A DNA stretch of 64,000 nucleotides from Rhizophagus irregularis (taxonomy: Eukaryota; Glomeromycota; Glomeromycetes; Glomerales; Glomeraceae), in NCBI RefSeq assembly GCF_026210795.1, contig NC_089438.1, positions 5,105,501 to 5,169,500 on the forward strand, written 5' to 3'. Below the pieces are notes generated by a model. It saw only the letters and a program-made list of their open reading frames with translations. It had not been told where the DNA came from and searched no databases. This document shows, one piece after another, positions 1 through 11,564 of the stretch (the first letter of the stretch is position 1; every line of letters starts with the position of its first letter). The translations under genes and the position numbers were made by a program.

Positions 1-480
1 ATTTTTTTTATTTTTTTTTAATTAGGGGATGTTTACTGACATCTCCATTATCTTTTTTTTTATTAGACTTCGGGATATTTTGAATTCAGGATGTTGATGG
101 GTAGTTTCGCAACAAAATGTTGCGAAACTTCAACAATTTTTAATATAATTACTAATGGTTTCTTTTTTATTTTTGTAGGCTTCGGATCAGACGCTTGGGA
201 TAATTAGATCGGTTGGATCATAAGTTTCGTTTAAATCATATTACGAAGCTTTATTTTTTTTAGTTTGAAACATTTTCTAATGTTTCTTTTATTTTTTATA
301 GGTTCAGAGCTTTCAAGTTTCAAGGCATCGATTAGGAGCGTTGAAATTTAAAAATAGTAAGTTTCATTGCGAAACTTTACTATTTTTTTTTATTTTTTAC
401 TAATTAAACATTTCTTTCATTTTTTAGGAATAATTATTTTCGAATATTTTTTTTTTATTTAATTATATAGATTTACATTA
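1..480 (+). repeat. Structured intron-like array A (right end)
   Basis: This is the right-hand end of an array that continues past the window edge. T-rich tracts ending in TAG, exon-like stretches of some 40-60 nt and GTAAGTTT-type donor-like sites alternate. A perfect 11-bp hairpin (AGTTTCGCAAC at 103-113, loop AAAAT, GTTGCGAAACT at 119-129) follows a donor-like site. A second hairpin pairs GAAACATT with AATGTTTC near 268-290, just before a T-rich TATAG acceptor-like site. The same segment recurs near 60378-60835. I see no open reading frame through it. Whether it is transcribed or spliced is unknown. Confidence 0.6.
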
Positions 481-717
481 GACAATATACTGTATATTAA
501 TATAATTATCGCGTAGAAAGATCAATTAGTCAAAATCACATTCCCAGTTTCCCACCTTGTTATGGTTGTAACACCATGCCAGGGCGCTATGTCAACAGAA
601 ATTTAGTACGTTGATCGCTTAAAAATTCGAGGCAATCCAATTATAACAAGAGGAATTTACATTAGATAATGTATAATGTATTGATACGTATTTTATCATA
701 AATAAATTTACATATTT
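3..717 (+). repeat. Segmental duplication, copy 1 (partner at 60378-61260)
   Basis: About 700 bp match 60378-61260 in order and orientation: the end of the structured array, then an AT-rich stretch with the words ATTATCGCGTAGAAA, CACCTTGTTATGGTTGT and GATACGTATTTTATCATAA. Copy 1 lacks the 177-bp MITE found at 60904-61080 in copy 2, so it shows the unoccupied site. The stretch from 718 to about 1008 holds only T-rich repeats with a recurring ACGCGTTTTT word and no gene. Confidence 0.75.
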
Positions 718-1008
718 TATATAATATATATATTAATAATATACAATAAAATCATTGCTTTACGCATTTTTAATATCAATATACGCGTTTTTATACATTG
801 TATACACGTTTTTAAACTATCGTTGTTTTACTGTATGTTGTTTTACATTTAAATTGGTATTGTTTTACGCGTTTTTCAACGTTTTTAGGTGGCGTTGATT
901 GACAAAGAGTTCGTTTCCCTACATTTTTTGGCGTTGAGCAACACATGGCGTTTTTCAACACTTTATACGCATGTTTAAAACTTGCTGATGCTAAGGGTAC
1001 TGGGATCA

Positions 1009-1586
1009 CTCCTTTATTATAAGTAACCAACCCAGTTACCCAGGGATCACCCACCAGTACGTCAAATTCACTGAAGAATCGAATCTCACTTTAGAACCTT
1101 ATATACCTGTAAGCCTACGAACATCTCCAATTAGCCTAAACCTATTAAAAGGTAAACTACTGCTAAGACATTACTACACTTGAGACTTTACCATCTATGA
1201 GAACCATCTAGCGTAGTAAACCCCACAGTAAAGTTTACTACACCCTTAGTGGTATCGTAGAGTGACCACTAAGACAAGAGCTCACCCAGATGGTATGCAA
1301 GTAGTGACCATCCAGACAGAATAATAGGCTTTTCAATGGCCGCATAGGGAATGCTAGAAGGATACTATGACCTTTTGTTGAAATATGCCACCGACCGGTA
1401 CATACTAATTCACTATGATGCAGTCCAGCCTACACTAATCTCTGTACCTTCATACTATTGGTAGTAATGTCTGCAGTAAAATTCTTTTAATTTTCGTGAT
1501 CGGTAAAATCGAACCTGTGACCTCACCATACTTAAGCTTCACGAGGGGACTCACGGACTAACCAATGAGCTAAGGGTGATCAACCC
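1009..1586 (-). mobile_element. tRNA-headed SINE-like element, diverged partial copy
   Basis: This stretch matches much of the element at 36518-37493 in order, for example CTAATTCACTATGATGCAGTCC near 1408, then CAGTAAAATTCTTTT and a tRNA-like end. Read on the minus strand the end near 1586 carries a tRNA-like head, with an A-box-like segment and a degraded B box (GGTTCGATTTT, complement of 1505-1515). The copy is shorter than its partner and more diverged. I could not place its left end exactly or find a target-site duplication. Confidence 0.6.
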
Positions 1587-1599
1587 ATAACATTGTTAT

Positions 1600-2060
1600 A
1601 ATATTGTCTATTAAAATCTAATTTTGCTTTTTTTTTGTCAAATATTCTGATTTTCTGTCAAATGGTGCATTTTTATGAAAATTTCGCATTTTGCCACCAA
1701 TGTAATATCATTGTAATAACATTTTATAATATTGTTATAACATTGTCAATTTAAAATCAAATTTTGCTTTTTTTTGTCAAATATTCCCAAATGGTGCATT
1801 TTTATGAAAATTTTGCATTTTGCCACCAATGTAATATCATTGTAATAACATTTCATAATATTGTTATAACATTGTCAATTAAAATTGAATTTTACTTTTT
1901 TTTTGTCAAATATTCTGATTTTCTGCCAAATGGTGCATTTTTTATGAAAATTTTGCATTTACCACTAATGTAATATCATTGTAACAACATTTCGTAACAT
2001 TGTTATAATATTGTCAATTAAAAATTAAATTTTGCTTTTTTTTATTTCATAAAATTGCTA
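1600..2060. repeat. Tandem repeat of about 130-140 bp, three to four units
   Basis: Units share ATTTTGCTTTTTTTTGTCAAATATTC, split here as ATTTTGCTTTTTTTT and GTCAAATATTC, then CAAATGGTGCATTTTTATGA, TGCCACCAATGTAATATC and ATTGTTATAACATTGTC. Unit starts fall near 1621, 1762, 1888 and 2027. A short open frame here is produced by the repeat. From 2061 to about 2860 the sequence is AT-rich with degenerate repeat remnants, and I see no gene. Confidence 0.7.
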
Positions 2061-2859
2061 TAACATTATCAATTAAAATCAAAATTTACTTTTTTTTTAT
2101 CAAATATTCCAATTTCTAGCAAATGATGTATTTTTATGAAAATTCCACATTTTTTTATCAAATGTTGCATTTTTTAACAAATTTCATATTTTTTTGGTCA
2201 AATGTTACATTTTTCATTAAAATGTTGTTTTAATAAAATATTACATTTTTTTGCAATTTGTTGATATTTACTAGAAAAGATGTAATATTTTGCAAAAAAT
2301 TATATTATTTACTAAAAAAATGCACCATTATCAAACATTATTTACTAAACATTAACAAAATTGTGTCTAACTATCTATTAAAGATAACATGATTTCAATT
2401 TTTAAGTGAATTTTTCTTAATCGTGATCTGAAATTAAAATTTACCATAATATTCACTAATTGCTTAATTTTGACTCATGTGATTTTTCTGAATTTCTCCA
2501 ATAATTATAACAATTATATTAGCAGATGAAAAGTTTAAATAAAGTATATTCAAAGTTTTCAACTTATACAGTTATTTCAAAGTTTTTCCTTTGAAATGTT
2601 ATTTTCTCTTTAGAAAACATTTTATCAAATATTTCACCTGCCGAAACTATTAATTTATGATTTGCAGATTTTTATTTGATTTAAATCAGAAAATTAGATC
2701 GATAATCTTTTCTTTCTTACTTCTACTGGTCCTTAGATGAAATAAAATGAACATTTTTGTCGGATTTTTTTAAAGGAAATATTATACTAAATGTTACTTT
2801 TTGATTTGCAAATTTCATGATCTTTTGTTATGAAACAATTTTTTTTTATTAAAAAAATT

Positions 2860-5750
2860 TAGGAATTTGGCTTCGATATGAAAACCAACTTCCTAGGTAA
2901 ATTTCGAAAGGAGAAATTTCAAAATTTTATTAAAAAAAAGGAAACTCTTTTTATTTCTTTTTTTTACGAATATCAAGTCTTCAGGTAAGTTTCAAAACAA
3001 AAAATTTGAAACTTTTACTAAAAAAAACCTGAATGGCATTTCGAAAGTAAGATTTTGAAAATTTTTTATTTTTCATAGGTCCAGAAGCTGAAGGTATATT
3101 TTTGGATTCAATTTCAAAATTTGCAAAACATTACTAGTAATGTTTTGATTTTTTTTTTTAGGTTAAGAAAGTCGAACATGTATATTCTGATCTTTCATTT
3201 TGAAGGTAAACTTTAAATTTTTTTCATTTTTGTTTTAATTTAGCAAATATTTCAATTTTCTTTTTTTTTACTTTACGGAAACTTTAAGTTTTCAAGTGAT
3301 ATCATTTCAATATCATTTTAATATCATTTCAATATCGATTTAATATCGATACGATATCGATACGATATCAAAATAAAGTATTATCACTTTGATATCATTT
3401 TGATATTAAATCGATATTGAAATGATATCAAAATAAAGTATTATCACTTTGATATCATTTTGATATTAAATCGATATTGAAATGATATTAAAATGATAAT
3501 AGAAATGATATCGAAACAACATCTTTAAGTTTAATTTAAAGATGTCATTTCGATATCATTTCAATATCGATTTAATATCAGAATGATATCGAAGTGATAA
3601 TACTTTATTTTGATATCATATCGATATTAAATCGATATTGAAATGATATCAAAATAACATTGAAATAATACCGTTAAGATAAACTTAATGATATCGATTC
3701 TATATTGATTAAAAATGGTAAGTTTCTGTAAAGTAGGTTTTGGTTCTCTGGACACCACCTGGACAGATTCTTTTTTGTAGATAGCTTGGGTTTCAATATT
3801 CAGCTTTGGAAAACAAACAAAATGGTAAGTTTTAAAGTGTTTGCTTTAAAACTTTTTTAAAAAAAATTTTTTTTTTTTTAGGAACGTTTCTAACATTTCT
3901 CTTTATTTATTTATTTTTTTATGTAGAACTTTTGGCTTGATGTAAACGGTAAGTTTTACTTTGTAACTTCTAAAATTTTTTTTTAATACTTATTTTTAAC
4001 TTCAATTTACCTTCTTTAGGTTCTTGGTGGCGGACAGTTCTTTAATATAGATTTTAGTAAGTTATTTTTTTTTTGTTTTAATTTTCTATTTTAACAAGTT
4101 GGTAATAACAGTCCTTCTTTTTCTTTTTTTAGGTTGTTTTTCGGTCTCTTAAACAGCCAGTTCAGGATATTTAAATGCGTGAAAAATTCAGTAAAGAGGA
4201 GTTTCTTAGGTTATTTTCAAATCTCTTAAACGTAGAAAATTCAATCAGTTGTCTTTGATTTCATGATCTGGGTTGGACTTTGGTTTGGTAAATTTTGAAG
4301 CGAAAGCTTCAAAATCTTACTTAAACCATTTTTTAAAAAAATATCTTTTTTTGTGATAGGTATTAGGCTATTAGCTTCAATCTCTAGATTGGCTTTAATT
4401 TTTAGATCGGTAACGGTAAATTTTGATATATCAAAACTTATCAGAATAAACTTCGATCTTTTTTTTAAAAAAAATTTTTTTCTGTCATCTTATTTTGTAG
4501 GTATCAACCTTAATTCACCATTCTGGTTCTGATTAGGTAAGTTTAAGTTTCGTTTCAAATTTTTATTAAAATTCTTTTTTTAATTTCATTTTTGCCTTAT
4601 TCTATAGGTATCGATTTAGATAAGTTTTAACTTTGAAACTTTGAAATTTAAGTAAGTTTCACAGTAAGCTTCATCTTTGAATATCAGGTTGGCTTCTTAG
4701 TAATTGAATAAGCAAACTCTTTAAAATATTGTTGAGTGTATCAGGTGTATTCTATAACTGGATAGTTAGAGGAAATCCAATCCAAAAAGTATTGAAAAGT
4801 GGGTCTGTATCATCACTCATCACCTATATCACCATATAAAGTATAGGCATGGGTAGCAAAATTATTTCACGATTTGAACGAAGCATAAAGCACTATAGAA
4901 AATATTAGTGAAAGGGTAGTAGGTTGTATATTCGTTGCCTTCGCCTGTAAAGTAAAGTTTTGGTAAGTTTCTAAACTTTAAAAAATATACTTTTTTTTAA
5001 AGAAACATTGCTAACGTTTCATTTATTTTTTTTAGATTTCGGTTGAACTCTTTAGGTAAAAAACTAAAAAAAACATATTTTTTTTAAAGAAATGGCTAAT
5101 AACGTTTTTTGTTTTTTTTGTAGATGGCTAGTTCTTCGGGATATTTGGATGTGTGAAAATTTCAGTGAGAAAAGTTTTTTTCTTTATTGTTTTTCTTTTT
5201 CATTTCAAAATCTAATAACTTTCATTTTTTTTTCTTTAGGAATCTGGTTGACTTTGGAATTTTGGAAGCGGTTAGTTTCAAAATGTTCATTTGAACATAC
5301 CTTTCTTTAATTTTTTCTAGGAATCGTTTTAACAATTTTTTTCTTTTTGTGTAAATCTTTTGGTATGGAATTCAAAATGGTAAGTTTTGAAGCGTGTGTT
5401 TTGAAACTTTTTAAGTAAAATTTTTTAAATTCTTTTAGGAAACGTTTCTAGTGTTTCTTTTTTTTTTGTAGGATTTCAGTACTTGATTTGAAAAAACAAG
5501 AGTAAGTTTCGCTTCAAAACTTTTAAAAAGCAATTTTTTTTAGGAAATATACCTAACGTTTCCTTTTTTTAGGACTTTTAGTTATGGCTTCCTGGACTTT
5601 TTGAGAATGAAATGGATGCAAGGTAAGCTAGTGAAAATGTATTTTTTTAATTTTTTTTCGTCAAAAACGTTTACTAACGTTCTTTTTAATTTAATTTTTT
5701 TAGTTTAGGAATTTAGGAATTTCAGACTGGTTCCAGTTTCGGGTTTTGGT
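2860..5750 (+). repeat. Structured intron-like array B
   Basis: More than fifteen exon-like islands lie between T-rich AG ends and GTAAGTTT/GTAAATTT starts. Many starts fold: AAGTTTTAAAG at 3827-3837 pairs perfectly with CTTTAAAACTT at 3844-3854, and ATTTTGAAGC at 4292-4301 pairs perfectly with GCTTCAAAAT at 4306-4315 across a GAAA tetraloop. Upstream of acceptors, segments such as GAAACATTGCTAACGTTTC near 5004 carry a CTAAC branch-like box within a second inverted repeat. Exon-like parts are not in a common reading frame and contain stops, so I do not call a protein gene. It could be a spliced noncoding RNA, an introner-like amplification, or a decayed repeat. Confidence 0.6.
3297..3715. repeat. 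ATATC minisatellite with 11-bp period, in both orientations
   Basis: Within array B the word ATATC recurs every 11 bp from about 3299: ATATCATTTCA, ATATCATTTTA, ATATCATTTCA, ATATCGATTTA, ATATCGATACG, ATATCGATACG. Blocks then invert (GATATT in place of AATATC), giving palindromic stretches rich in GATATC. A 60-bp stretch is directly duplicated (near 3370-3480). The same period is seen at 7490-8060 and 20110-20350. Confidence 0.8.
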
Positions 5751-5759
5751 TTCAGAAAC

Positions 5760-6590
5760 TGAAAAATAATTTTTTTACTTCAGACATATATATGAAACCA
5801 AAATTGGTTAATTTTGACCTCTGAAATGGTTGAAATGGTCAAAATGATTTCGACTTGAGCCCCTCCAAAAGTCAAAATGGTCAAAATTACATCATAATCA
5901 TATATTTTATAGTAAACAATAATATTAAAATTCAAAGTTAACGAACTCCGCATCCAGTGATTTGAATTTTATGATCTTTATACGGTTGGATTCAGCTCAT
6001 TGAGAGGATTCCAATGATATGTATTTCATATTTGTAGCATCAATATTGACGGAGTTATTCACGTTTAAAATTTGATATTAAATAGTCTTATAATTTTTAT
6101 AGTAAACAATAATATTAAAATTCAAAGTTAACGAACTCCGCATCCAGTGATTTGAATTTTATGATCTTTACACGGTTGGATTCAGCTCATCGAGAGGATT
6201 CCAATGACATGTATTTCATATTTGTAGCATCAATATTGACGGAGTTATTCACGTTTAAATTTTGGTATTAAATAGTCTTATAATTTTTATAGTAAACAAT
6301 AATTTTAAAATTCAAAGTTAACGATCTCCGCATCCAGTGATTCGATTTTTATGATCTTTATGCGGTTGGATTCAGCTCATCGAGAGGATTCCAATTATAT
6401 GTATTTCATATCTGTAGCATCAATATTGACGGAGTTATTCACGTTTAAAATTTTATATTAAATTATAATTATAAAAATCACATGATGTAATTTCAACCAT
6501 TTTGACTTTAATTTTGACTTTTGACCTTCCCAAGTCGAAATATTTCTACTTTTGGACTTTAATTTTGACTTCGTGTATATTTGGATGTTT
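5760..6590. mobile_element. MITE-like element with diverged long inverted ends and internal tandem repeats
   Basis: The left flank (about 5780-5900) and the reverse complement of the right flank (about 6475-6585) share TTTCGACTTG, AAAAGTCAAAAT, GGTCAAAATTACATCAT-type words in the same order. They make roughly 100-bp diverged terminal inverted repeats around the tandem units at 5911-6465. I could not identify a target-site duplication or a transposase. The class is unassigned. Confidence 0.5.
5911..6465. repeat. Tandem repeat, 190-bp period, 2.9 units
   Basis: Units begin AGTAAACAATAATATTAAAA at 5911, 6101 and 6291, exactly 190 bp apart, and are nearly identical. Each contains CATCCAGTGATTTGAA, a GAGAGGATTCCAATGA core and AATATTGACGGAGTTATT. 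The GAGAGGATTCCAA core also occurs in the foldback at 16131-17327, and the ATATTGAC.GAGTTATT part recurs near 42760 and 42905. Confidence 0.85.
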
Positions 6591-6689
6591 GGTTTTTTGG
6601 ATCTACAAATGTAATGAGTTTTTTCTTTAATTTCTATTTTTTTTATTTTCTAATGAATGTTTTATTTCATCAGAAAATTATATAGTGCG

Positions 6690-7330
6690 AAAAGTTGCAC
6701 AAGTTTACATATTATAATATTTTGTAAGTTTCCAGACCTGCTGCAAGTTTGCATAAGCATAATATTTTGTAACTTTTTAAAATATTTCGAAATATTACGA
6801 TATGCAAAGCTTTGTAATTTTATGATTTGTAATATTCTGTAATTCTTCGGTTTGCAATATTTCGTAATTTTACACATGTCAAATAATCAAAAATAGGCAA
6901 AAAAAATGGTGCAAATCGCATAAACTATTCGCAAATTTGTATAAACTATTTATAAATAGTATAGGTTAATTCGTAAATAGTCAAAAACAGCCAAAAATAG
7001 CCAAAAATAGCCACTGCTTTTCGTGCTATTTTTTTGCCAATTTTTAGCATTTCAACCTGTGTTACATAATATTTTGTAAGTTTTCAGACCCGCTGCAAGT
7101 TTGTGTAAGCGTAATATTTTGTAACTTTTTAAAATATTTTAAATATTACTATATGCAAGGCTTCATAATTTTATAATTCGTAATATTTCGTAATTTTACT
7201 GCATAATACTTCATGACTTTTTAAAATATTTTGAAATTCTATAATGCATAATGCTCTATAATTTAACAATTCATAATATTCTGTAATTTTACACAACGTA
7301 ATATTTTGTAATACTTCAAAATATTTCAAT
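6690..7330. repeat. AT-rich tandem duplication interrupted by a MITE
   Basis: The block near 6711-6872 (TAATATTTTGTAAGTTTCCA, GACCTGCTGCAAGTTTG, TAACTTTTTAAAATATTTCG) recurs at 7066-7205 with changes, and the CACTA-like MITE at 6873-7061 lies at the junction. After that, degenerate TAATATTTTGTAA words continue to about 7330. Open frames on both strands in 6657-6877 are repeat artefacts. Confidence 0.65.
6873..7061. mobile_element. CACTA-like MITE, copy 1 (189 bp)
   Basis: The ends are CACATGTCAAAT on the left and, reverse complemented, CACAGGTTGAAATG on the right, flanked by a 3-bp duplication TTA (6870-6872 and 7062-7064). The interior carries CAAAAATAGCCAAAAATAGCC and AAACTATTCGCAAATTTG-type words. 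The same element occurs at 9232-9431 and 11373-11561. CAC-type termini with 3-bp duplications are characteristic of the CACTA (CMC) superfamily; no coding part is present. Confidence 0.75.
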
Positions 7331-7484
7331 AAATAATACTTCATTTTCTATACTATAAGTTTATATAATGTATGTTTTATTAGATATAATTTTATTAAAC
7401 CATAAAAAATTACAAATATTTATTAATATATACAGAATACTTTACAGAAACCTTAAATTTTTGAACAATACCGAATTGATATAG

Positions 7485-8065
7485 TAATGATGTTAAATAT
7501 ATATCATAATGATATCGATTTGCAAATGATATCATTATGATATCGCAATGATATCATTTCAATATTAATTCAATATATCAACATGATGTCGTAAAGATAT
7601 TTGTTTTGAAAAAATATCAGATCGATATCATTTCGATATTGTTATAACAACAATGAATTTTTTGAAAAATGGGAATATTAATATGATATCGTTCTAACAT
7701 TAATTCAATATCAATATGATATCGTAAAGATATCACTTTATAATTATCTAATCGACATCATAACGATATTGACGAAACATCAAATTGATATCATTTCAAT
7801 ATTGTTATAACAATAATGAAAAATAGAAAGTAAATACGATATTAATATGATATCGTTCTAACATTAATTCAATATCAATATGATATCGTAAAGATATCAC
7901 TTTATAATTATCTAATCGATATTGACAAATAACGAAACGATATCATTTTGATATTGTTATAACAATAATGATTTTTTTTTAATAAATGCAATATCAATAT
8001 AATATTATTTTAATATTAATTCAGTATCAAAATAATATCAAAATGATATTATCTATAAAAATATC
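7485..8065. repeat. ATATC minisatellite, second block
   Basis: GATATC, AATATC and GATATT words are again spaced mainly at 11 bp. A higher-order unit including AACATTAATTCAATATCAAT and GATATCGTAAAGATATCAC is repeated near 7690 and 7858. It does not look coding. Confidence 0.7.
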
Positions 8066-8069
8066 AAAT

Positions 8070-9231
8070 TAATCAAATAAATTTTATAATATTTTAATAA
8101 TTTGTAATCTAATTTAAAAGTTAATTTCAATAGATTTAAGTTACCGGTTATTTATTACAATAACAATTTTAATTACAGATAAAGTATACATTAGTTTAAA
8201 TATTATATAACAGATAAAAAAAATATCAATAAATCTATAATAAACTAATTCAATAAATTAGAATTATGAGTTAAATTGGTGATGTAAGTCAAAACATTAT
8301 GCCTTAATACTCCAGAATCATAACTCATCAACCCAAAGTTGAGGATTAACTGGGTACCTTGCTTTAGATTCAGCGACACTGCCCAAGTTGGATGGGGTGT
8401 CACAGGTACGCTTTAAGAAGACTCGCTATGACTCTATTGCAAAAAGGATAAGTATATTTGAAAACACCAGACATAAATTCATCTCAGAAGTTTGGCGGGA
8501 AACCCCTATAAACAACTGCAGTTTCATCATTACCAAAATCATTGAACTTAGGGATACAATGAAAAAGTTCATAAGAATGACGGCTTTAAAAAAAAAAATA
8601 CAAATATATTCTCAACTTTGACAATGCACCCTTATTCTTTGGCCTGGAATTCTCATATTATTGTTGTTTGTAATTTGATCCATTGAATCTACTATAAATT
8701 GCCAGGCAAAGTGAACTTTTATTAGACAACCATAGCTTCATCAACAAACGTTGCAATGTGTTTGGACGAATGACATCCTGTTTAATAAATTTTAAATGGG
8801 CAAACGTGGACCTAAAACCCATTAGAAGATAGACTGCAAAGAAGTGCAAAGCAACCTATCTAACCCACGAGTGGGTCTAAGGGTTAGGGAATAAATTAAC
8901 GCCCAAACACACACAAGTTGGTATGGAGTTAAAGTCTTACAAACTAAAAATTATTTTTGCCACTTAATTCTCCAATAATCAATGTTATAAAAAAGTTACT
9001 TACGACTTAAGCCTACTTAATTATATATAAAATGACACTTCGAACAGACAGAGCTCATGATATATGAGAATATCCCATCATGCCTATTTTAACCCTTGAT
9101 TAAAGGATTTTTGTTGCATTATCAAACTGATTATATAAGTTTTACGCCTATATAACATAAGCTTATGCCCATATAATCAATCAAACAAGTCCGCCTTTTC
9201 CTATAACACACTATGCACGACGGCAAACGGT
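8070..9231. other. No convincing gene
   Basis: AT-rich sequence. Open frames at 8388-8621 (plus, TTG start, 77 codons) and 8658-8849 (minus, 63 codons) have less AT-biased composition than their surroundings and could be exon relics, but I recognise no domain and no splice structure. The rest shows no feature. Confidence 0.3.
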
Positions 9232-9431
9232 CACACGTCAAATGACCAAAAACAGGCAAAAAAAATGGCTAGAATTGCATAAACTATTCGCAAATTTATA
9301 TAAACTATTTACAAATAATATAGGTTAATTCGCAAATAGCCAAAAACAGCCAAAAACAGCCAAAAATAGCCAAAAATAGCCACTGCTTTTCGCGCCATTT
9401 TTTTTGCCGATTTTTAGTATTTCGACCTGTG
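9232..9431. mobile_element. CACTA-like MITE, copy 2 (200 bp)
   Basis: This is the same family as 6873-7061, with ends CACACGTCAAATGACC and, reverse complemented, CACAGGTCGAAATAC. It is flanked by the 3-bp duplication GGT (9229-9231 and 9432-9434). It carries four CAAAAA-AGC-type words in tandem near 9340-9378. Confidence 0.78.
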
Positions 9432-9434
9432 GGT

Positions 9435-10108
9435 ATAGGAGGAAGACTCTACTTTTCAGAAAGAAAGTTTTTTTTTTTCAAAAAAAAAAACGTACAAATA
9501 AATAGCGGTTAAATAAAATGGTGGTTGAATTGACTTTTTAGGAATTAATAAGTCTTATACGTGATCATTTAATATACGTGATCATTTAATTACGCGATCA
9601 TTTAATCAGACAATTTTATAAATTTGGTATTATACGAACTTGATCAACCAATAATTGTTTAGGTAATGCACGGATGAGTTCTTTATAGATGGATATTATC
9701 AAAATAGAGCCAAATTAACTTTACACAGTTTATATAGATAATTGATTATTTAATGGTAATAACACAACAAGTTAAAGAAATTCAAATATGATTGAATCTC
9801 AACAGATATTCAAAACTTTTAAAACTTTTTGTGATTTTTCGATTGAAGCTAATTATTATTAAAGTCTATACCATTAAAAGAATATAATTAAATAAACTAA
9901 AAAGAAATACTCAATAAAACTCAATTTTATTTTTTTATTAAAATTTTATAAAATCATTTATTAATGATTCTTCTTCGTCATATAATTTTATAAGAACGCA
10001 CCTAAATCTATAATTTAATTTTATTAATATATTATTATCAAAGGTGTGATGTGCGAAATAAATAAAATAACTTACTTGTTTTAGGGTATTTACTATATCA
10101 CTTCCACT
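9435..10108. other. Intergenic, nothing recognised
   Basis: AT-rich sequence with a short direct repeat ACGTGATCATTTAAT near 9560-9600. There is no open frame or RNA signature that I can support. Confidence 0.4.
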
Positions 10109-11260
10109 TCAGGAAGGGATAATTATATTTTTAGTTATGATATCCAACTCCTTTATACCAGGTAAGTTTTTACCGTCCCAAGAAACGCAGACGGCTTCCT
10201 TAACAAACTCAATTAACGTATCTATGCCTCCATTATTTGTCAATTCCAAAATATTGACAGCTGCGAGTTGACGGTTTAGAAGTTTCTGCACCACGTTTTC
10301 ATCAACGTAATCTTTAATTTCTTTTTGGGAAAGATTTCCAGTCGTACCCTATAATTAATTAATTAATAATTATACAAATAGCACTATTTTGTTGACTATA
10401 AAACAATAAAATAAACAAATACCTGCTCTTTCTGATTTCTTTGTATTCCCTCACTAAATTTAGAATATTTTGGTTGAATTTATTCCTGAAGTCTGTTAAA
10501 GACTTACGAGTTTTATCTAGATATCCTCTAGCTTTGCTAGTGTAAATTTTAAACCGAAAAATTTTCACAACCAAATTGTTGAGTGCTTCACTACTCGGAT
10601 TCCTCACTCGTAAAAATAAGCACTTTACCGACTCATCCCATAGTCGTATTTTATCCTAAAATATTGAGATACGTTATTTGAGATTTAGACATAATAAATA
10701 TTATCATATTGTATTAATACTAACTTCAGTATTCTTTGAACTAACAACATAAGATGATTCGTTCATCTCATTCGCTAATCGTAAGATTTCTGGATTTTTT
10801 ACAAGCCAGTTACATATGTCTAATTTGGTACAAAACTGAAACGGATCTGGAATTGTTTTAGCCGCGCCTAGCTTGTCATTATCATCATCATCTTCTTCTT
10901 CTTCTTCCTCCTCTTCTTCTTCACTTTTATCCCTTACATCCTCTTCTACTATTACTTCCTTTTCACTTTCGTTATGTTTTTGCCTGGTATTCATATCTGT
11001 ATGTAATATATTATTTCAATTATTTCAATTAAAAATTAATAGAATAATATTAAAGAGCTAAAGCCTATATAAATTAATATTTACCTAATAATAATTGATT
11101 AGTTTCTTCAATATTTATTTCTCTCCTCTTTCTCGGTAAGGTCCTTTGATTTTTTTTCGATCCTATTATACATATTTCGGTTATTATTATTACATATAAG
11201 CAGAAGAGTTACATATATACCTGTTTTGATTTCTATTTCTTTATTATTACGTTTAGTCAT
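10109..11260 (-). CDS. Hypothetical multi-exon acidic protein
   Basis: I do not recognise the family. A spliced model fits well: ATG at 11258-11260; exons 11221-11260, 11085-11162, 10725-10996, 10423-10655 and 10109-10348. Four of the introns are GT-AG and of 58-88 nt. Exon 1-2 encodes a basic start with PRKRR, nuclear-signal-like. Exon 3 carries about fifteen Glu followed by Asp residues, then a short sequence with CNWLVKNPEIL. Exon 4 is basic and helical. The first three junctions keep frame. The last one (donor at 10422) shifts the final exon by one base, so either a different donor (for example GTGAGG near 10453) is used or the gene is broken there. The final exon reads well alone and ends at TGA/TAA near 10111. 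The Ser-rich plus-strand frame opposite exon 3 is a shadow. Confidence 0.55.
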
Positions 11261-11372
11261 AATATCGTAATGAGAGAACAAGAGAAAATGAGAGAATGAG
11301 AAAAAAAGTGAAGTAAACTTCTTGCAAGATTGTCATGATATAAATGAGATCTCCTTGATCAAAAGAGCGAGA

Positions 11373-11561
11373 CACACGTCAAATGATCAAAAATAGGCAA
11401 AAAAATGGCGCAAATCGCATAAACTATTCGCAAATTTGTATAAACTATTTACAAATAGTATAGGTTAATTCGTAAATAGCCAAAAACAGCCAAAAATAGC
11501 CAAAAATAGCCACTGCTTTTCGCGCCATTTTTTTTGCCGATTTTTAGCATTTCGACCTGTG
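11373..11561. mobile_element. CACTA-like MITE, copy 3 (189 bp)
   Basis: This copy is nearly identical to copy 1, with ends CACACGTCAAATGATC and, reverse complemented, CACAGGTCGAAATGC. It is flanked by the 3-bp duplication AGA (11370-11372 and 11562-11564). It sits about 110 bp upstream of the start of the minus-strand gene at 10109-11260. Confidence 0.8.
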
Positions 11562-11564
11562 AGA

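Noticed and set aside
812..1054. 80-codon minus-strand frame
   Set aside because: It spans AT-rich repeat and the edge of the SINE copy; no domain and no partner frame in the other SINE copy.
10873..11061. Serine-rich plus-strand frame
   Set aside because: It is the antisense of the Glu/Asp run in exon 3 of the minus-strand gene.
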